DNA from: Bacillota bacterium
GTDB lineage: Bacteria > Bacillota > Clostridia > Saccharofermentanales > UBA5734
NCBI GenBank assembly: GCA_029548445.1
Contig: JAKPNJ010000098.1
Coordinates: 1-54,671, forward strand
Reading direction: 5' to 3'
DNA: 54,671 nt
The notes below the pieces were generated by a model that was not told where the DNA came from, ran no database searches, and saw only the letters and a list, made by a program, of their open reading frames with translations. Shown in pieces: positions 31,303 to 41,935 of the stretch; position 1 is the first letter of the stretch, and every line of letters begins with the position of its first letter. The position numbers and the translations under genes were made by a program.

Positions 31303-31886
31303 GCGATCCGTTCCGGGGTCCGGAACTGCCGAATGAACCCACCCTGTCGTCAAACCGGGTGTTCGGGGGGCGGGTCATCGCCGTGGACGTCCTGACCGTT
31401 GGGTTGCCCGACGGGCGGGAAGCGACCCGTGAAGTGGTCCGCCATCCCGGCGGTGCCTTCGTCGTGCCAGTGGATGCCAGCGGTTCCGTGTACCTGGTGC
31501 GCCAGTTCCGGAAGCCCCTGGACCGGGAAACCCTGGAACTGCCGGCCGGCAAGCTCGATCCGGGCGAGGATCCCCTGCGGTGCGCCATCCGGGAATTGCG
31601 GGAGGAGACCGGCCTGGTTGCGGACGATGTCTCGTCCCTGGCAGCCTTCCATACGACTCCCGGTTTCTGCGACGAGCGGCTGTACGGATATCTGGCCACG
31701 GGCCTTTCCCACGGACCATCGGAGCCGGATGCGGACGAGCATGTGGCGGTGGTCCGGATCCCCATGGCGGAATGCCTCCGGCTCATCGACGAAGGCCGGA
31801 TCGACGACTCCAAGACCGTCATTGGCATCCTCCTGGCCGACCGACGCCTCCGGGACGGCGGCCGTCCTGCGGCAAAAGGAGGCTGA
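31299..31886 (+). CDS. nudF: Nudix hydrolase, ADP-ribose pyrophosphatase type
   Basis: The protein is 195 aa. A complete Nudix box runs from GKLDPGE to RELREETGL. Upstream, [18 protein letters not shown] is typical of the ADP-ribose pyrophosphatase branch, and the late [14 protein letters not shown] matches it too. Likely reaction: ADP-ribose to AMP and ribose 5-phosphate. The substrate is inferred from branch-specific motifs. It overlaps rnhA by 4 nt and precedes ftsK by 3 nt. Confidence 0.9.
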   Translation: MSDPFRGPELPNEPTLSSNRVFGGRVIAVDVLTVGLPDGREATREVVRHPGGAFVVPVDASGSVYLVRQFRKPLDRETLELPAGKLDPGEDPLRCAIRELREETGLVADDVSSLAAFHTTPGFCDERLYGYLATGLSHGPSEPDADEHVAVVRIPMAECLRLIDEGRIDDSKTVIGILLADRRLRDGGRPAAKGG

Positions 31887-31889
31887 CCC

Positions 31890-34484
31890 ATGGCCGTCGA
31901 CCGACCGGACCGCACCCGTGAAGTGGTCGGAGTCCTGTATCTGGCCGCCGCGGCCCTGGCCGCCGTTGCCTTTTACCTGCCGGCGGCTTCCGGCCGGATC
32001 GGCGAGTGGCTTCGCCATACCGGCCTTGGCCTGGTGGGGGTCGCAGGATTCGCCATTCCCGTCATCCTGCTGTATATGGCGGTAGATTACCTGGTCGAGC
32101 GCGAAAGCGCCGTCAGCCGTTCCCGGTTCGGACCCGTGACGCTGTTGATCCTCATGGCGGCGGCCCTGCTCCATGAGTTGACCATGACCCGTCCGGAGGC
32201 CGCCGCGGCCTTCCGGACCCTCTGTACCATCCCCCGGCCCGGAGACGGGACAGCCGGCACCCTGGTCTCCGCCGTCAAGGCGATGGAAACCCTCTGGAGC
32301 CTCGGCATCGACCCGTCCCGCCTGCAGGTGCCCGGCACACTGCTGCCCGGCGGCCTTGTCGGCGGCCTCGTGTCCCTGGCTTTCCACGACCTGGCCGGCC
32401 CGGTGGGGTCTCCCATCCTCCTGGGAGCCGTGGCCCTGGTCCAGGTCGTCCTGGTTTTCGACATTTCGATCTCTTCCGCCCTGACAAAAACCCGCAACCG
32501 GGTCGACCAGGCCATCCGGCAGGGGGTTGCGACCCTGAGGGAGGGTGCGGCCCGCCGCGGGGGATTCGACATGCTGGTGGGGAACCAGCCGCTTCCGGAC
32601 AAGCCGGCCGACGGGGGAAAGAGGCGGGGACGTCCCGGTGCGGAAACGGCTGCGGCCGTTCGGGAATCCCCCGCCGCCAGGAGCGGGGAGGAACCCCAGG
32701 CGAAAGGAAAGCCCTCCATGGAGGTGCCGTCCTTCCTGAAGGTTTTCTTCCGGGATGCCGAGAACGGAGGACAGGCGGCCGCGCCGGAAGCGGCCGAAGG
32801 GGAGGCCGGCGGGAACCCCGGGATGGAGAGCCGCGGAACCGCGCCCATCCCGGTCGAATCCCACGAGGACTATGCCAGTGATGCGCCGGTGGACCTTCCC
32901 GCGTCCGGACCCTCTATCCGCCCCGCCCGCCTGTCTCCGACCTTTTCGGCGCCCTCCGGGCCCTCCCAGGCCCAGGAACCCGGGTCCAGGGCCGAAGCGG
33001 CACCGGCCCGAAAGCCTGCCGATGTCCCGTCGCGACCGGCCCGTCCCTATGTCCATCCCCCCATCGAGCTGTTGGCCAACGAGCCGCCCAGGAACCTCCG
33101 GGCTGCGGCGTACACCTACGAGTCCCTCGGCAGGAAGCTCGAGGAGACCCTGGCCAGTTTCGGCCTGGCCGCCCGGGTCGTCAATATTACAGCCGGCCCC
33201 GTCATTACCCGCTTCGAGCTGACGCCGGGCCCCGGTGTCAAGGTCTCGCGCATCGTAAGCCTGGCAGACGACATCGCCCTGAACCTGGCCGCCCTGGGCG
33301 TCCGAATCGAGGCGCCGATCCCCGGCAAGTCCGCCATCGGCATCGAGATTCCCAACAAGGAAACGGGAACGGTCATGCTGCGGCGCCTGATCGAGTCCCC
33401 GGAGTTCCAGGCACAGAAATCCCCCCTGTCCGTCTGCCTGGGACGCGACATCCCAGGCGCACCGCTGGTGGCGGACCTGGCCCGGATGCCCCACCTGCTC
33501 ATCGCCGGCGCCACGGGTTCGGGAAAATCGGTCTGTCTCAACGCCATGCTCCTGTGCATCCTGTTCAAGGCCACACCGGACGAAGTCCGCATGATCCTCA
33601 TTGATCCCAAGGTCGTGGAATTGTCGGCCTACAACGGCATCCCCCACCTGCTGGCCCCCGTCGTCACGGATCCCAAGAAGGCGTCCAATACGCTCAATTG
33701 GTGTGTCCTCGAGATGACCAAGCGATACGCCCTCTTCGCCGAGCGGGGCGTGCGGGATCTCTCTGCCTTCAACGCCCAGGCGGCCACCGACGGATATGAG
33801 CGCCTTCCCCTGATCCTCATCGTCATCGACGAGCTGTCCGACCTCATGGCCACGGCTCCCACCGAGGTGGAGGATTCCATCGCCCGCCTGACCGCCATGG
33901 CCCGGGCCGCCGGGATGCACCTGGTCATCGCGACCCAGCGGCCGTCCGTCGACGTGATCACCGGGGTCATCAAGGCCAACATCCCGTCGCGGGTGGCCTT
34001 TGCGGTCTCGTCCCAGGTCGACTCCCGGACTATCCTCGACATGGCCGGCGCGGAAAAACTGTTGGGGAAGGGCGACATGCTGGTCTTTCCCATTGGGTCC
34101 GCCAAGCCCGTCCGGGCCCAGGGCGCCTTCGTTTCGGACAAGGAAGTGGAACGGGTGACGGAGTTCCTCAAGGCCCAGAACATGGCGGGATACGACGCGG
34201 ATACCGCCGAGGCCATGATCGCCGCGTCCCAGACCTCTTCCACGGAAGACACCGAGGATGCCGACGAGCTGCTGCCCCAGGCGCTGTCGATCGTTGTGGA
34301 GACAGGATACGCCTCGGTATCGCTGCTCCAGCGGCGCATGAGCCTTGGATATCCCCGGGCCGCCAGGCTGGTGGACCGGCTCCATGAAAAGGGCTTCGTC
34401 GGACCCTTCGAAGGCAGCAAGCCACGGAAGGTCCTGATTTCCCGGCAGCAATACCTGGAGCTCAAGGCCAGGGAGGGAGGCTGA
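31890..34484 (+). CDS. ftsK: DNA translocase FtsK/SpoIIIE
   Basis: The protein is 864 aa. Four or so N-terminal transmembrane helices (about residues 12-200) anchor it. A low-complexity linker rich in Pro, Ala and Glu spans about 220-400. The motor has an alpha domain ([17 protein letters not shown]), Walker A GATGSGKS at 540-547 and a Walker B-like [13 protein letters not shown]. The gamma winged helix ends the protein ([18 protein letters not shown]), needed for polarity-site reading. Role: chromosome pumping during division or sporulation. AAGGAGG lies before the ATG. Whether it acts as FtsK or SpoIIIE cannot be told from sequence. Confidence 0.96.
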   Translation: MAVDRPDRTREVVGVLYLAAAALAAVAFYLPAASGRIGEWLRHTGLGLVGVAGFAIPVILLYMAVDYLVERESAVSRSRFGPVTLLILMAAALLHELTMTRPEAAAAFRTLCTIPRPGDGTAGTLVSAVKAMETLWSLGIDPSRLQVPGTLLPGGLVGGLVSLAFHDLAGPVGSPILLGAVALVQVVLVFDISISSALTKTRNRVDQAIRQGVATLREGAARRGGFDMLVGNQPLPDKPADGGKRRGRPGAETAAAVRESPAARSGEEPQAKGKPSMEVPSFLKVFFRDAENGGQAAAPEAAEGEAGGNPGMESRGTAPIPVESHEDYASDAPVDLPASGPSIRPARLSPTFSAPSGPSQAQEPGSRAEAAPARKPADVPSRPARPYVHPPIELLANEPPRNLRAAAYTYESLGRKLEETLASFGLAARVVNITAGPVITRFELTPGPGVKVSRIVSLADDIALNLAALGVRIEAPIPGKSAIGIEIPNKETGTVMLRRLIESPEFQAQKSPLSVCLGRDIPGAPLVADLARMPHLLIAGATGSGKSVCLNAMLLCILFKATPDEVRMILIDPKVVELSAYNGIPHLLAPVVTDPKKASNTLNWCVLEMTKRYALFAERGVRDLSAFNAQAATDGYERLPLILIVIDELSDLMATAPTEVEDSIARLTAMARAAGMHLVIATQRPSVDVITGVIKANIPSRVAFAVSSQVDSRTILDMAGAEKLLGKGDMLVFPIGSAKPVRAQGAFVSDKEVERVTEFLKAQNMAGYDADTAEAMIAASQTSSTEDTEDADELLPQALSIVVETGYASVSLLQRRMSLGYPRAARLVDRLHEKGFVGPFEGSKPRKVLISRQQYLELKAREGG

Positions 34485-34487
34485 CCC

Positions 34488-36401
34488 ATGGCCTTCCTGC
34501 CGGTCCGTCGAAGCGACATGGAGGCCCGTGACTGGGATTCCCTCGATTTCCTGTTTGTTACCGGAGATGCGTACGTCGACCATCCGAGCTTCGGCGCCGC
34601 CCTCCTGACAAGGTTGCTGGAGTCCGAAGGCTATCGGGTCGGGGTTCTCGCCCAGCCCGACCCGTCCCGTCCGGACACCTTCCTGGAAATGGGGATCCCG
34701 CGGCTGGCTGTCCTGGTTTCGTCCGGTGTCGTGGATTCCATGGTCAACAACTACACGGCCGCCCGGAAACCCCGCCGGGACGACCGCTACTCCCCGGGCG
34801 GAAAGGGAGGACGCCGTCCGGATCGGGCCCTGATCCGGTACTGCGAAGCGATCCGTGCCGCCATGGGGGATGTGCCGATCGTGGTCGGCGGCCTGGAGGC
34901 GAGCCTGCGCCGGTTCTCCCATGATGATTACTGGTCCGGCCGGGTGCGGCGCAGCGTGCTCCAGGACTCCGGGGCCGACCTCCTTGTGTTCGGCTCCGGC
35001 GAAGGACCCCTGCTGGAAATCGCGGACCGGCTTGCTTCCGGCATTCCGGTCCGGAAGCTGACCCACCTGCGGGGCACCTGCGTGCTGTCGGATGTGGATT
35101 CGCTTCCCGCCGCCATGCGCGCCTTCCTCGATGCCCATTCCCCCTGGGAGACGGTGCTGGGGCCGGTTCCGCCGCGGGCCGACCTGTGGCGGGGATTGCC
35201 TTCCGACGACCGGCATGTGCTGCTGCCTTCCCACCGGGAAGTCTCCGCGGATCCTCTGGCCCGGGCCGTGGCCTTCCGGGCTGCCCTCGCGGAGCAGGAC
35301 CCGGCCGCAGGCCGTGTGCTGTTTCAATGGCAGGACCGGAAGGTGCTGGTCCAGAATCCTCCGGCCAAGCCCCTGGATTCCCGTCTCCTGGACCGGGTCT
35401 ATGCCCTGCCCTATGAGCGAAGGGCCCATCCCGCACATGAAGCGGAAGGCGGCGTACCGGCCCTTGAAGAGGTGCTGTTCAGCCTGGCCAGCCACCGGGG
35501 CTGCTATGGCGGCTGCAGCTTTTGCGCCATCTCCATGCACCAGGGGCGCCTGGTCCAGCCGAGAAGCGCCCACTCGATCCTGGAGGAGGCCCGGGCGATG
35601 ACCCGGGATCCCCGGTTCAAGGGGTACATTCACGATGTCGGCGGACCGACGGCCAATTTCCGGCAGCCCGCCTGCGCCCGCCAGCGGGCCGGATCGGCCT
35701 GTGCCCATCGCCGCTGCCTGGTTCCGGCCCCCTGTCCCGAACTGGAAGTCGACCACCGGGAGTACCTGGAACTCCTGGCATCCCTCCGGAAGCTGCCGGG
35801 GGTCCGGAAGGTGTTTATCCGGTCGGGTGTGCGGTTTGATGTGCTGCCCCTCGACCCCCATCCCGGCGAGTTCCTGGAGGCCCTGTGCGCGCATCATGTC
35901 AGCGGGCAGCTCAAGGTGGCCCCCGAGCATGTGTCGGCCGGCGTCCTGTCCCGGATGGGAAAGCCCGGGCCCGAGGCCTACGAGCGGTTCTGCCGGGAGT
36001 ACGAGCGCATGAACCGGACTCTCGGGAAAAACCAGTATCTCGTGCCCTATTTCATGACCGGCCATCCCGGCTGCACCCTGGAGGACGCCGTGGAACTGGC
36101 GCTCCATGTCCGGGACCGGCGGGTCATGCCGGAGCAGGTCCAGGACTTCTATCCCACACCCGGAACCGCCTCGACGATCATGTACTTCACCGGATACGAT
36201 CCCTACACCATGGAACGGGTTGCCGTGCCGTCGCCGGAGGAAAAGGCGATGCAGCGGGCCCTGGTCCAATATGGCAAGCCGGAAAACCGACGGCTTGTGG
36301 AAGCGGCCCTGCGAAGGGTCGGTCGGCTGGATCTCATGGGACCCGGGCCGGAGGCCCTGGTTCGGACCGGCGGAACGGAAAGGAAAGGAAAACGAAGATG
36401 A
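34488..36401 (+). CDS. ygiQ: YgiQ family (UPF0313) radical SAM protein
   Basis: The protein is 637 aa, in the family range. It starts [17 protein letters not shown], and an N-terminal domain of about 330 residues contains [16 protein letters not shown] and [16 protein letters not shown]-like text. The radical SAM cluster cysteines are C339, C343 and C346 in [15 protein letters not shown], then a Cys-containing insert, and KVAPEHVS and QDFYPTPG complete the family pattern. Function is unknown; homologues are widespread in anaerobes. It overlaps folD by 4 nt and follows ftsK by 3 nt. Confidence 0.93.
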   Translation: MAFLPVRRSDMEARDWDSLDFLFVTGDAYVDHPSFGAALLTRLLESEGYRVGVLAQPDPSRPDTFLEMGIPRLAVLVSSGVVDSMVNNYTAARKPRRDDRYSPGGKGGRRPDRALIRYCEAIRAAMGDVPIVVGGLEASLRRFSHDDYWSGRVRRSVLQDSGADLLVFGSGEGPLLEIADRLASGIPVRKLTHLRGTCVLSDVDSLPAAMRAFLDAHSPWETVLGPVPPRADLWRGLPSDDRHVLLPSHREVSADPLARAVAFRAALAEQDPAAGRVLFQWQDRKVLVQNPPAKPLDSRLLDRVYALPYERRAHPAHEAEGGVPALEEVLFSLASHRGCYGGCSFCAISMHQGRLVQPRSAHSILEEARAMTRDPRFKGYIHDVGGPTANFRQPACARQRAGSACAHRRCLVPAPCPELEVDHREYLELLASLRKLPGVRKVFIRSGVRFDVLPLDPHPGEFLEALCAHHVSGQLKVAPEHVSAGVLSRMGKPGPEAYERFCREYERMNRTLGKNQYLVPYFMTGHPGCTLEDAVELALHVRDRRVMPEQVQDFYPTPGTASTIMYFTGYDPYTMERVAVPSPEEKAMQRALVQYGKPENRRLVEAALRRVGRLDLMGPGPEALVRTGGTERKGKRR

Positions 36402-37258
36402 GTGCCATGCTGCTGGATGGAAAGGCCATCGCCGCTGCCATGCGGACCGAGATCCGCGAGGAAGCGGATACCCTGAAGAACCGCTTCGGCCGGGCTCCCG
36501 GCCTGGCGGTGGTCCAGGTCGGAGAAGATCCTGCGTCTTCGATTTATGTGCGGAACAAGCGAAAGGCTTGCCAGGAAGCCGGCATCGAGTCCTTCAGCCA
36601 CGACCTGCCGGAATCGACATCGGAAGCCGACCTGCTGGAACTGATCGGCGAACTCAACCGGGACAGCCGGGTGGACGGCATCCTGTGCCAGCTTCCCCTT
36701 CCGGCGGGGATCGACGCCGACCGGGTCATCTGCGCCATTGATCCGGACAAGGATGTGGACGGGTTCCATCCCATGAACGTGGGGCGCCTGTCGCAGGGGG
36801 CCGAGACCTTCGTATCCTGCACGCCAGCCGGCGTCATGGAGATCCTGAAGCGATATGACATCCCGATATCCGGACGGGAATGCGTCGTGGTCGGAAGAAG
36901 CAATATTGTTGGAAAGCCCATGGCCCAGTTGCTCCTGGCCAAGCACGGAACCGTGACCATCTGCCATTCCAGGACCCGGGACCTGCCCGAGGTCTGCCGC
37001 CGCGCCGACATCCTGGTGGCGGCGGTGGGTCGGCCTGAAATGGTTCTCGGTTCCTGGGTCAAGCCGGGTGCCGTGGTCGTGGATGTCGGGATCAACCGGC
37101 TTCCCGACGGCCGGGTGGTCGGCGACGTGGAGGCCGCCTCGGTCCGGGAAGTGGCGTCGGCCCTGACCCCGGTTCCGGGCGGAGTGGGGCCCATGACCAT
37201 CGCCTGCCTCCTCAACAACACGCTGATCTCCTTCCGCCGGCGCCATGGGATCCGCTGA
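36398..37258 (+). CDS. folD: Bifunctional methylenetetrahydrofolate dehydrogenase/cyclohydrolase FolD
   Basis: The protein is 286 aa, standard. [12 protein letters not shown] carries the catalytic Tyr and Lys. [22 protein letters not shown] and the nucleotide-binding [16 protein letters not shown] are family signatures, and the end has [19 protein letters not shown]. Role: interconverts methylene-, methenyl- and formyl-tetrahydrofolate, which feeds TrmFO and purine synthesis. The start overlaps the ygiQ stop (ATGA); its own 3' end overlaps cinA by 14 nt. Confidence 0.97.
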   Translation: MSAMLLDGKAIAAAMRTEIREEADTLKNRFGRAPGLAVVQVGEDPASSIYVRNKRKACQEAGIESFSHDLPESTSEADLLELIGELNRDSRVDGILCQLPLPAGIDADRVICAIDPDKDVDGFHPMNVGRLSQGAETFVSCTPAGVMEILKRYDIPISGRECVVVGRSNIVGKPMAQLLLAKHGTVTICHSRTRDLPEVCRRADILVAAVGRPEMVLGSWVKPGAVVVDVGINRLPDGRVVGDVEAASVREVASALTPVPGGVGPMTIACLLNNTLISFRRRHGIR

Positions 37259-38573
37259 CCTCCCGCACCGCCTGGAACCCTTCGGCATCCGCTCCTGCGA
37301 GATCCTGTCCGTCGGCACGGAACTCCTGTTCGGCCAGACGGTCAATACCGACGCAGCCCACACCGCCGTTCGCCTGTCCGAGCTCGGGATCCCGTCCTAT
37401 CGCCAGACGGTCGTCGGCGACAACCCGGAACGGATGGAACAGGCCTTTCGCGAGATCCTGGGCCGTTCGGACGCGGTGGTGGCCACCGGCGGACTCGGGC
37501 CCACCCGGGACGACAGGACCGCCGAGGTCCTGGCCCGGGTCATGGGGGTGCCCCTGGAGCAGGACGACGGGGTGCTGGAAGCCATAACCCGGCGCTTTCT
37601 CTCGACCGGGAGCCCGATGACCCCCAACAACCGGAAGCAGGCCCTCATCCCCCGGGGCGCCCTGGCGATCCCCAACGGGCATGGGACCGCCCCCGGCATC
37701 GCGGCCCGTTTCGACTTCCATGGCGAACCTCGCCTGGCCATCCTCCTGCCGGGTCCTCCTGCGGAAATGCGGCCCATGATGGACCGCTCCGTGGTGCCGC
37801 TGCTGGAGCCCTTTGCGCAGTATCGGTTCCTGTCCCGGTACATCCGCGTGTTCGGCATCGGGGAATCCCGGGCCGAGACCCTGCTCCAGGACCTGGTGGA
37901 CCGACAGGAGAACCCGACCCTGGCTCCGTATTGCGGAGACGGGGATGTCGTGTTCCGGGCGACCCTTCGCCTTCCGGCGGATCGTCCGGAAGGGGAGGGA
38001 ACGGGCCCCGATGCCGCCGGCGCGCCCGGACCGGCCGATCTCGACCGGCTGGTGGCAGAGGTGGTCCGTCGCCTCGGGATCCATGTGTACGAGGTTGGGG
38101 ACCGCAGCCTGCAGGCCGTGACGGCCGACCTGCTCATGGAGCGGGGGGTGACGGTGTCCCTGGCCGAATCCTGCACGGCCGGCCTGGCGTGTGCGCTCCT
38201 GGCCGAGCGCCCGGGGATCTCGGCGGTCCTGAAGGGCGCCGTGACGGCGTATGACAATGACGTCAAGGTCCGGCTCCTGGATGTTCCCCGCGACCTCCTG
38301 GAGAGGGAAGGGGCCGTCGGGGCCGCCTGTGCGGCCGCCATGGCCGATGGGTGCCGGTCCCGCTTCGGCACCGGCCTGGCCCTTTCCATTACCGGCATCG
38401 CGGGGCCGGACGGCGGCACGCCGGATAAGCCCATCGGCACGGTCTGGTTGGCGCTGTCCGGACCGGACGGGACCGTGACGGAATCCGTCCGCCTGGCGGG
38501 GGACCGCAACCGCATCCGGAGAATGGCCGCCTTCCGGGGGCTCGACCTGATCCGGCGCAGGCTGTCGACATGA
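37245..38573 (+). CDS. cinA: CinA: competence-damage/nicotinamide-nucleotide amidase
   Basis: The protein is 442 aa. The N-terminal MoCF-like domain has [29 protein letters not shown] and [12 protein letters not shown]. The C-terminal amidase domain has [32 protein letters not shown] and the catalytic Ser/Lys environment. Between them is a short Gly/Pro/Ala-rich insert (about residues 246-262). Role: NMN deamidation and ADP-ribose pyrophosphatase activity in characterised members, and a link to competence in streptococci. In many Bacillota it directly precedes recA; here murJ lies between. The start overlaps folD, and the ribosome-binding site is weak. Confidence 0.94.
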   Translation: MGSADLPHRLEPFGIRSCEILSVGTELLFGQTVNTDAAHTAVRLSELGIPSYRQTVVGDNPERMEQAFREILGRSDAVVATGGLGPTRDDRTAEVLARVMGVPLEQDDGVLEAITRRFLSTGSPMTPNNRKQALIPRGALAIPNGHGTAPGIAARFDFHGEPRLAILLPGPPAEMRPMMDRSVVPLLEPFAQYRFLSRYIRVFGIGESRAETLLQDLVDRQENPTLAPYCGDGDVVFRATLRLPADRPEGEGTGPDAAGAPGPADLDRLVAEVVRRLGIHVYEVGDRSLQAVTADLLMERGVTVSLAESCTAGLACALLAERPGISAVLKGAVTAYDNDVKVRLLDVPRDLLEREGAVGAACAAAMADGCRSRFGTGLALSITGIAGPDGGTPDKPIGTVWLALSGPDGTVTESVRLAGDRNRIRRMAAFRGLDLIRRRLST

Positions 38574-40174
38574 GCGAACCGGGCGTGCGCCGGCATGATA
38601 TCGCCGGGGCAGCGGGGCTGCTCATGGTCTCCCTGGTGCTGAGCCGTGCCACGGGATACCTTCGGCAGATCCTGATCCCGTCCCGCATCGGCTTCGGGTT
38701 CCTGACGGATGCCTACTTCCTTGGGTTCCAGGTCCCGGACCTGATGTTCCAGCTGCTCATCGGCGGAGCCATCCAGTCCGCCCTGACGCCCACCCTGGCA
38801 GCCGGCCTCGAGAACAATGGGGTGCGGCAGGCATGGAAAAGCGTCAGCATTTTCCTGAACCTGGTCCTGCTGTCGACCCTGGCCGCCGTGACGGTCGGGG
38901 AGCTTTCCATCGGCCGGCTGCTGCCGCTGATCGCGGGGGACCGTTCGCCGGAAGTGACCGACCTGGCGGTCCGGATCTCCCGGGTGCTCTTTCCCTCGGT
39001 CGTCTTCATCCTGCTTGCCGGCCTCTGCATCGGCGTCCTGAACGCCTACCGGCGTTTCGGCGCATCGGCCTGGGGACCTTCCCTGTACAACCTGGGATGC
39101 ATCGCGTCCCTGCTGGCTTTCGGGAACCAGACTGCGGCGGGGGCCGTCCGGGTGGCCGCCGGCGTGATGCTGAGCGCCGCCCTGTACTTCCTGTTCCAGT
39201 TCGCCATGGCCCGCCGGGAATTCGCCTCCAATTACATGGCCTCCCTGGACCTGCGGGATCCCGGATTCCGTCGTTTGTTCCGCCTGGCGATTCCAACCAT
39301 CCTGTCCGGATCCATCGTCCAGGTCAACCTCATGGTGCTCTCCGCCTTCGCCACCCGGATGCAGGAGGGCGTCCTGTCCGCCATGACCCTGGCCATCACG
39401 GCATGGCAGCTTCCCTACGGCATCTTCGCCGTAGGGGTCGGCACCGCCATGCTCCCGTCACTGGCCGCGCGCCATGCCGCAGGGGACAACAGGGAAAGCA
39501 GGACCATGCTGACCCGGAGCCTGCGGGGGGCCCTTTTCCTTGCCGTTCCCTCCGCAATCCTTCTTTTCCTGTACCGGGACGAGGTGATCCGGGCCATCTT
39601 CCAATGGAACGACCGGATGCCGGATCCCGCCGTTACCCTGACGGCCTCGCTCCTGGCATTCTATTGCCCCGCCATCGTGACCCACACCATCGTCTTCATT
39701 ACCAACATGGCCTTCTATTCGGTCCGCCGGACCCTGCCGCCCATGCTGGCCGGCCTCGCAAGCCTTGCCATCACCTTCCTCGGAAGCCTCTTGTTCGTCC
39801 GGACCACCGGACTGGGGCCCGCCGGCCTTGCCCTGGCCTATACGATCTCCAGCCTGGTCTCCGCGATTTTGCTTGGAACCTGGTTCGCCCGGCTCCATCC
39901 GGAGTGTGCCCCGAGACGCCTGGTGCCGTTCCTCATCCGGCTTGTTCCCGGCGGATTGGCCCTGGTGCTGGTGCTGCTGGCCGGACATGCCGTCGGATGG
40001 AATCCGGGGGAAAAGGCATGGCAGCTCCTGTGGCTGGCCGTCCGCTCTGCAGCCGGACTTGCGGCATTCCTGGCCGTATCCCGGCTCATGGGGATCCCCG
40101 AACCTGACCGGATCCTGGACAGGGTCCGCAAGGCGTTCCAGCCAGGGAAAAGCGCGGCTCCGGACGGAAATTGA
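38570..40174 (+). CDS. murJ: Lipid II flippase MurJ (MviN)
   Basis: The protein is 534 aa with about 14 hydrophobic segments. The N-terminal [15 protein letters not shown] matches the conserved Arg-containing first loop, and [19 protein letters not shown] the second helix region. [10 protein letters not shown] and [19 protein letters not shown] are also family-typical. Role: moves lipid-linked peptidoglycan precursor across the membrane. It overlaps cinA by 4 nt and ends before the recA promoter. A polysaccharide flippase of the same superfamily is a less likely alternative. Confidence 0.92.
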   Translation: MSEPGVRRHDIAGAAGLLMVSLVLSRATGYLRQILIPSRIGFGFLTDAYFLGFQVPDLMFQLLIGGAIQSALTPTLAAGLENNGVRQAWKSVSIFLNLVLLSTLAAVTVGELSIGRLLPLIAGDRSPEVTDLAVRISRVLFPSVVFILLAGLCIGVLNAYRRFGASAWGPSLYNLGCIASLLAFGNQTAAGAVRVAAGVMLSAALYFLFQFAMARREFASNYMASLDLRDPGFRRLFRLAIPTILSGSIVQVNLMVLSAFATRMQEGVLSAMTLAITAWQLPYGIFAVGVGTAMLPSLAARHAAGDNRESRTMLTRSLRGALFLAVPSAILLFLYRDEVIRAIFQWNDRMPDPAVTLTASLLAFYCPAIVTHTIVFITNMAFYSVRRTLPPMLAGLASLAITFLGSLLFVRTTGLGPAGLALAYTISSLVSAILLGTWFARLHPECAPRRLVPFLIRLVPGGLALVLVLLAGHAVGWNPGEKAWQLLWLAVRSAAGLAAFLAVSRLMGIPEPDRILDRVRKAFQPGKSAAPDGN

Positions 40175-40188
40175 CGTCGAACCCGTCA

Positions 40189-40217
40189 TTGACGGGGGAG
40201 AATGGGTTCATTATAAT
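40189..40217 (+). promoter_or_regulatory. SigA promoter of recA
   Basis: A -35 TTGACG (40189-40194) and a perfect -10 TATAAT (40212-40217) are separated by 17 bp, just after murJ. The predicted start at about 40224 abuts the LexA box, and excludes in-frame ATGs at 40219 and 40231 as starts. Confidence 0.8.
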
Positions 40218-40224
40218 CATGACA

Positions 40225-40236
40225 GAACATATGTTC
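40225..40236. promoter_or_regulatory. LexA/DinR operator (SOS box) of recA
   Basis: GAACATATGTTC is a perfect palindrome that fits the Gram-positive SOS consensus GAAC-N4-GTTC. It overlaps the predicted transcription start, where bound LexA would block recA transcription until DNA damage. Confidence 0.85.
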
Positions 40237-40254
40237 GAATGGAGGAAACCATAC

Positions 40255-41352
40255 ATGGCAAGCAAGGACAAACCCGTGTCCAGGCCCGCCCCGGAAGTCC
40301 AGAGAAATCCCTCGGACCGCCTGAAGGCCCTGGAGAACGCCCTGGCGCAGATCGAGAAGCAGTTCGGCAAGGGCGCCGCCATGAAACTGGGCGAGAAGCC
40401 GGAAGTGACCATCGAGGCCATTCCGACTGGCGCCCTGTCCCTCGACCTGGCCCTTGGCATCGGTGGAATTCCGCGGGGGCGCGTCGTCGAGATTTTCGGC
40501 CCGGAATCGTCGGGCAAGACCACCGTCGCGCTCCATATCGTGGCGGAGGCCCAGAAGCTCGGGGGAACCGCCGCCTTTATCGATGCCGAGCATGCCATGG
40601 ACCCGTCCTATGCGGCCAAACTGGGCGTCGATACCGACAACCTGATCGTGTCCCAGCCCGATACCGGCGAGCAGGCCCTGGAAATCGCCGAAGCCCTGGT
40701 CCGCAGCGGTGCCGTGGACGTGATCGTGGTGGACTCCGTGGCCGCCCTGGTTCCCAAGGCTGAAATCGACGGGGAGATGGGGGATTCCCATGTCGGGCTC
40801 CAGGCCCGCCTGATGTCCCAGGCCTTGCGAAAGCTCGCCGGCGTGATCAGCAAGTCAAATTCTGTCGCCATCTTTATCAACCAGCTGCGGGAGAAGGTCG
40901 GCGTCATGTTCGGCAACCCCGAAACGACTACCGGCGGACGAGCCCTGAAGTTTTATGCGTCCGTCCGACTGGATGTCCGCAAGACCGAAACCCTTCGCAG
41001 CGGTACCGACGTCATCGGGAGCCGAACCCGCGTCAAGGTCGTGAAGAACAAGGTCGCCCCGCCCTTCCGGGAGGCCGAGTTCGATATCCTCTATGGTGAG
41101 GGGATCTCCCGGGAAGGATGCATCCTCGACCTGGCCGTGACCCAGGACATTATTGGGAAAAGCGGCGCCTGGTTCTCCTATGAGGGCCAGCGGATCGGCC
41201 AGGGCCGGGAAAATACGCGCCAGTTTCTCCGCAACAATCCGGAAATCCGGGATGCCATCGAGGTCCGGATCCGCGAGTCCTTCTCCAAGGTGCCCCTCTC
41301 CAAGGAACGTTCCACCGACGAGGCGGATGATGACATCCTCGGACTGGAGTGA
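40255..41352 (+). CDS. recA: Recombinase RecA
   Basis: The protein is 365 aa from the ATG with GGAGG 9 nt upstream; upstream in-frame ATGs lie in the promoter and operator. Walker A is GPESSGKT (82-89). [34 protein letters not shown], and the L2 loop region [21 protein letters not shown] are all conserved. The tail is acidic ([11 protein letters not shown]). Role: homologous recombination and SOS co-protease. A SOS box in the promoter indicates LexA control. It overlaps recX by about 26 nt. Confidence 0.98.
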   Translation: MASKDKPVSRPAPEVQRNPSDRLKALENALAQIEKQFGKGAAMKLGEKPEVTIEAIPTGALSLDLALGIGGIPRGRVVEIFGPESSGKTTVALHIVAEAQKLGGTAAFIDAEHAMDPSYAAKLGVDTDNLIVSQPDTGEQALEIAEALVRSGAVDVIVVDSVAALVPKAEIDGEMGDSHVGLQARLMSQALRKLAGVISKSNSVAIFINQLREKVGVMFGNPETTTGGRALKFYASVRLDVRKTETLRSGTDVIGSRTRVKVVKNKVAPPFREAEFDILYGEGISREGCILDLAVTQDIIGKSGAWFSYEGQRIGQGRENTRQFLRNNPEIRDAIEVRIRESFSKVPLSKERSTDEADDDILGLE

Positions 41353-41935
41353 CGGACAGGGGCCGTCCCCCCGGGAAGCCAGGGAGATCGCCATTCTGCA
41401 TCTGAGCCGATTCCGAACGTCCAGCGGCCGTGTGCTGGCGCACCTGGCCGCCAGGGGCGTCGATACATCCATCGCTCGCCAGGTCGTACTGGACCTGGTG
41501 GCGGATGGCTGGATTTCGGACGAACAGGTCGCCCGCCGCATCATCGCAGCCAGGCAGGGCCGCCAGGCCGAGTCCCGATCCCGGCTGCGGGATCGCCTGA
41601 AGGAACAGGGCATCCCCGGGTCGGTCGCCGATCGCGTCCTCGAGGACCTGCCCAATGACCTGGACCAGGCCCGGGCCGCCCTGGAAGGCAAGTTCGGAAA
41701 GGACCTGGAGCGTTACCTGGATGCAGGCGGAACCGGCCTTGCAGGCCAGTCGGACACAGGAGACGACGGGCCCGGAGCCGATGCGACGGGAGAGGGCCCG
41801 AACTTCCTCCTGGCCCGCTGTCTTCGTTTCCTGGCCTCCCGCGGTTTCTCTCCCGAGCTCTCCCTCGCGGCCGTGTCCCGCTGGCTTCGGGAAACAGGGA
41901 ACAAAGAGGCAGGAGAAGGGGGGGAGCCGGACTGA
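41327..41935 (+). CDS. recX: RecX regulatory protein
   Basis: The protein is about 202 aa. Helical repeats typical of RecX are visible: [23 protein letters not shown] in outline, then [40 protein letters not shown] and a C-terminal [19 protein letters not shown]. Role: inhibits and modulates RecA filaments. Two adjacent ATGs (41327, 41330) are possible starts, both inside recA and without a clear ribosome-binding site, so reinitiation from recA is likely. A Gly/Asp-rich insert (about 140-160) interrupts the last repeat. Confidence 0.85.
   Translation: MMTSSDWSDGQGPSPREAREIAILHLSRFRTSSGRVLAHLAARGVDTSIARQVVLDLVADGWISDEQVARRIIAARQGRQAESRSRLRDRLKEQGIPGSVADRVLEDLPNDLDQARAALEGKFGKDLERYLDAGGTGLAGQSDTGDDGPGADATGEGPNFLLARCLRFLASRGFSPELSLAAVSRWLRETGNKEAGEGGEPD

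Noticed and set aside
31350-36269. A 1639-codon open frame on the minus strand across nudF, ftsK and ygiQ
   Set aside because: It is antisense to three well-supported genes and has low-complexity Gly/Arg/Pro-rich text without domains. Long antisense frames are expected from GC-rich codon bias.
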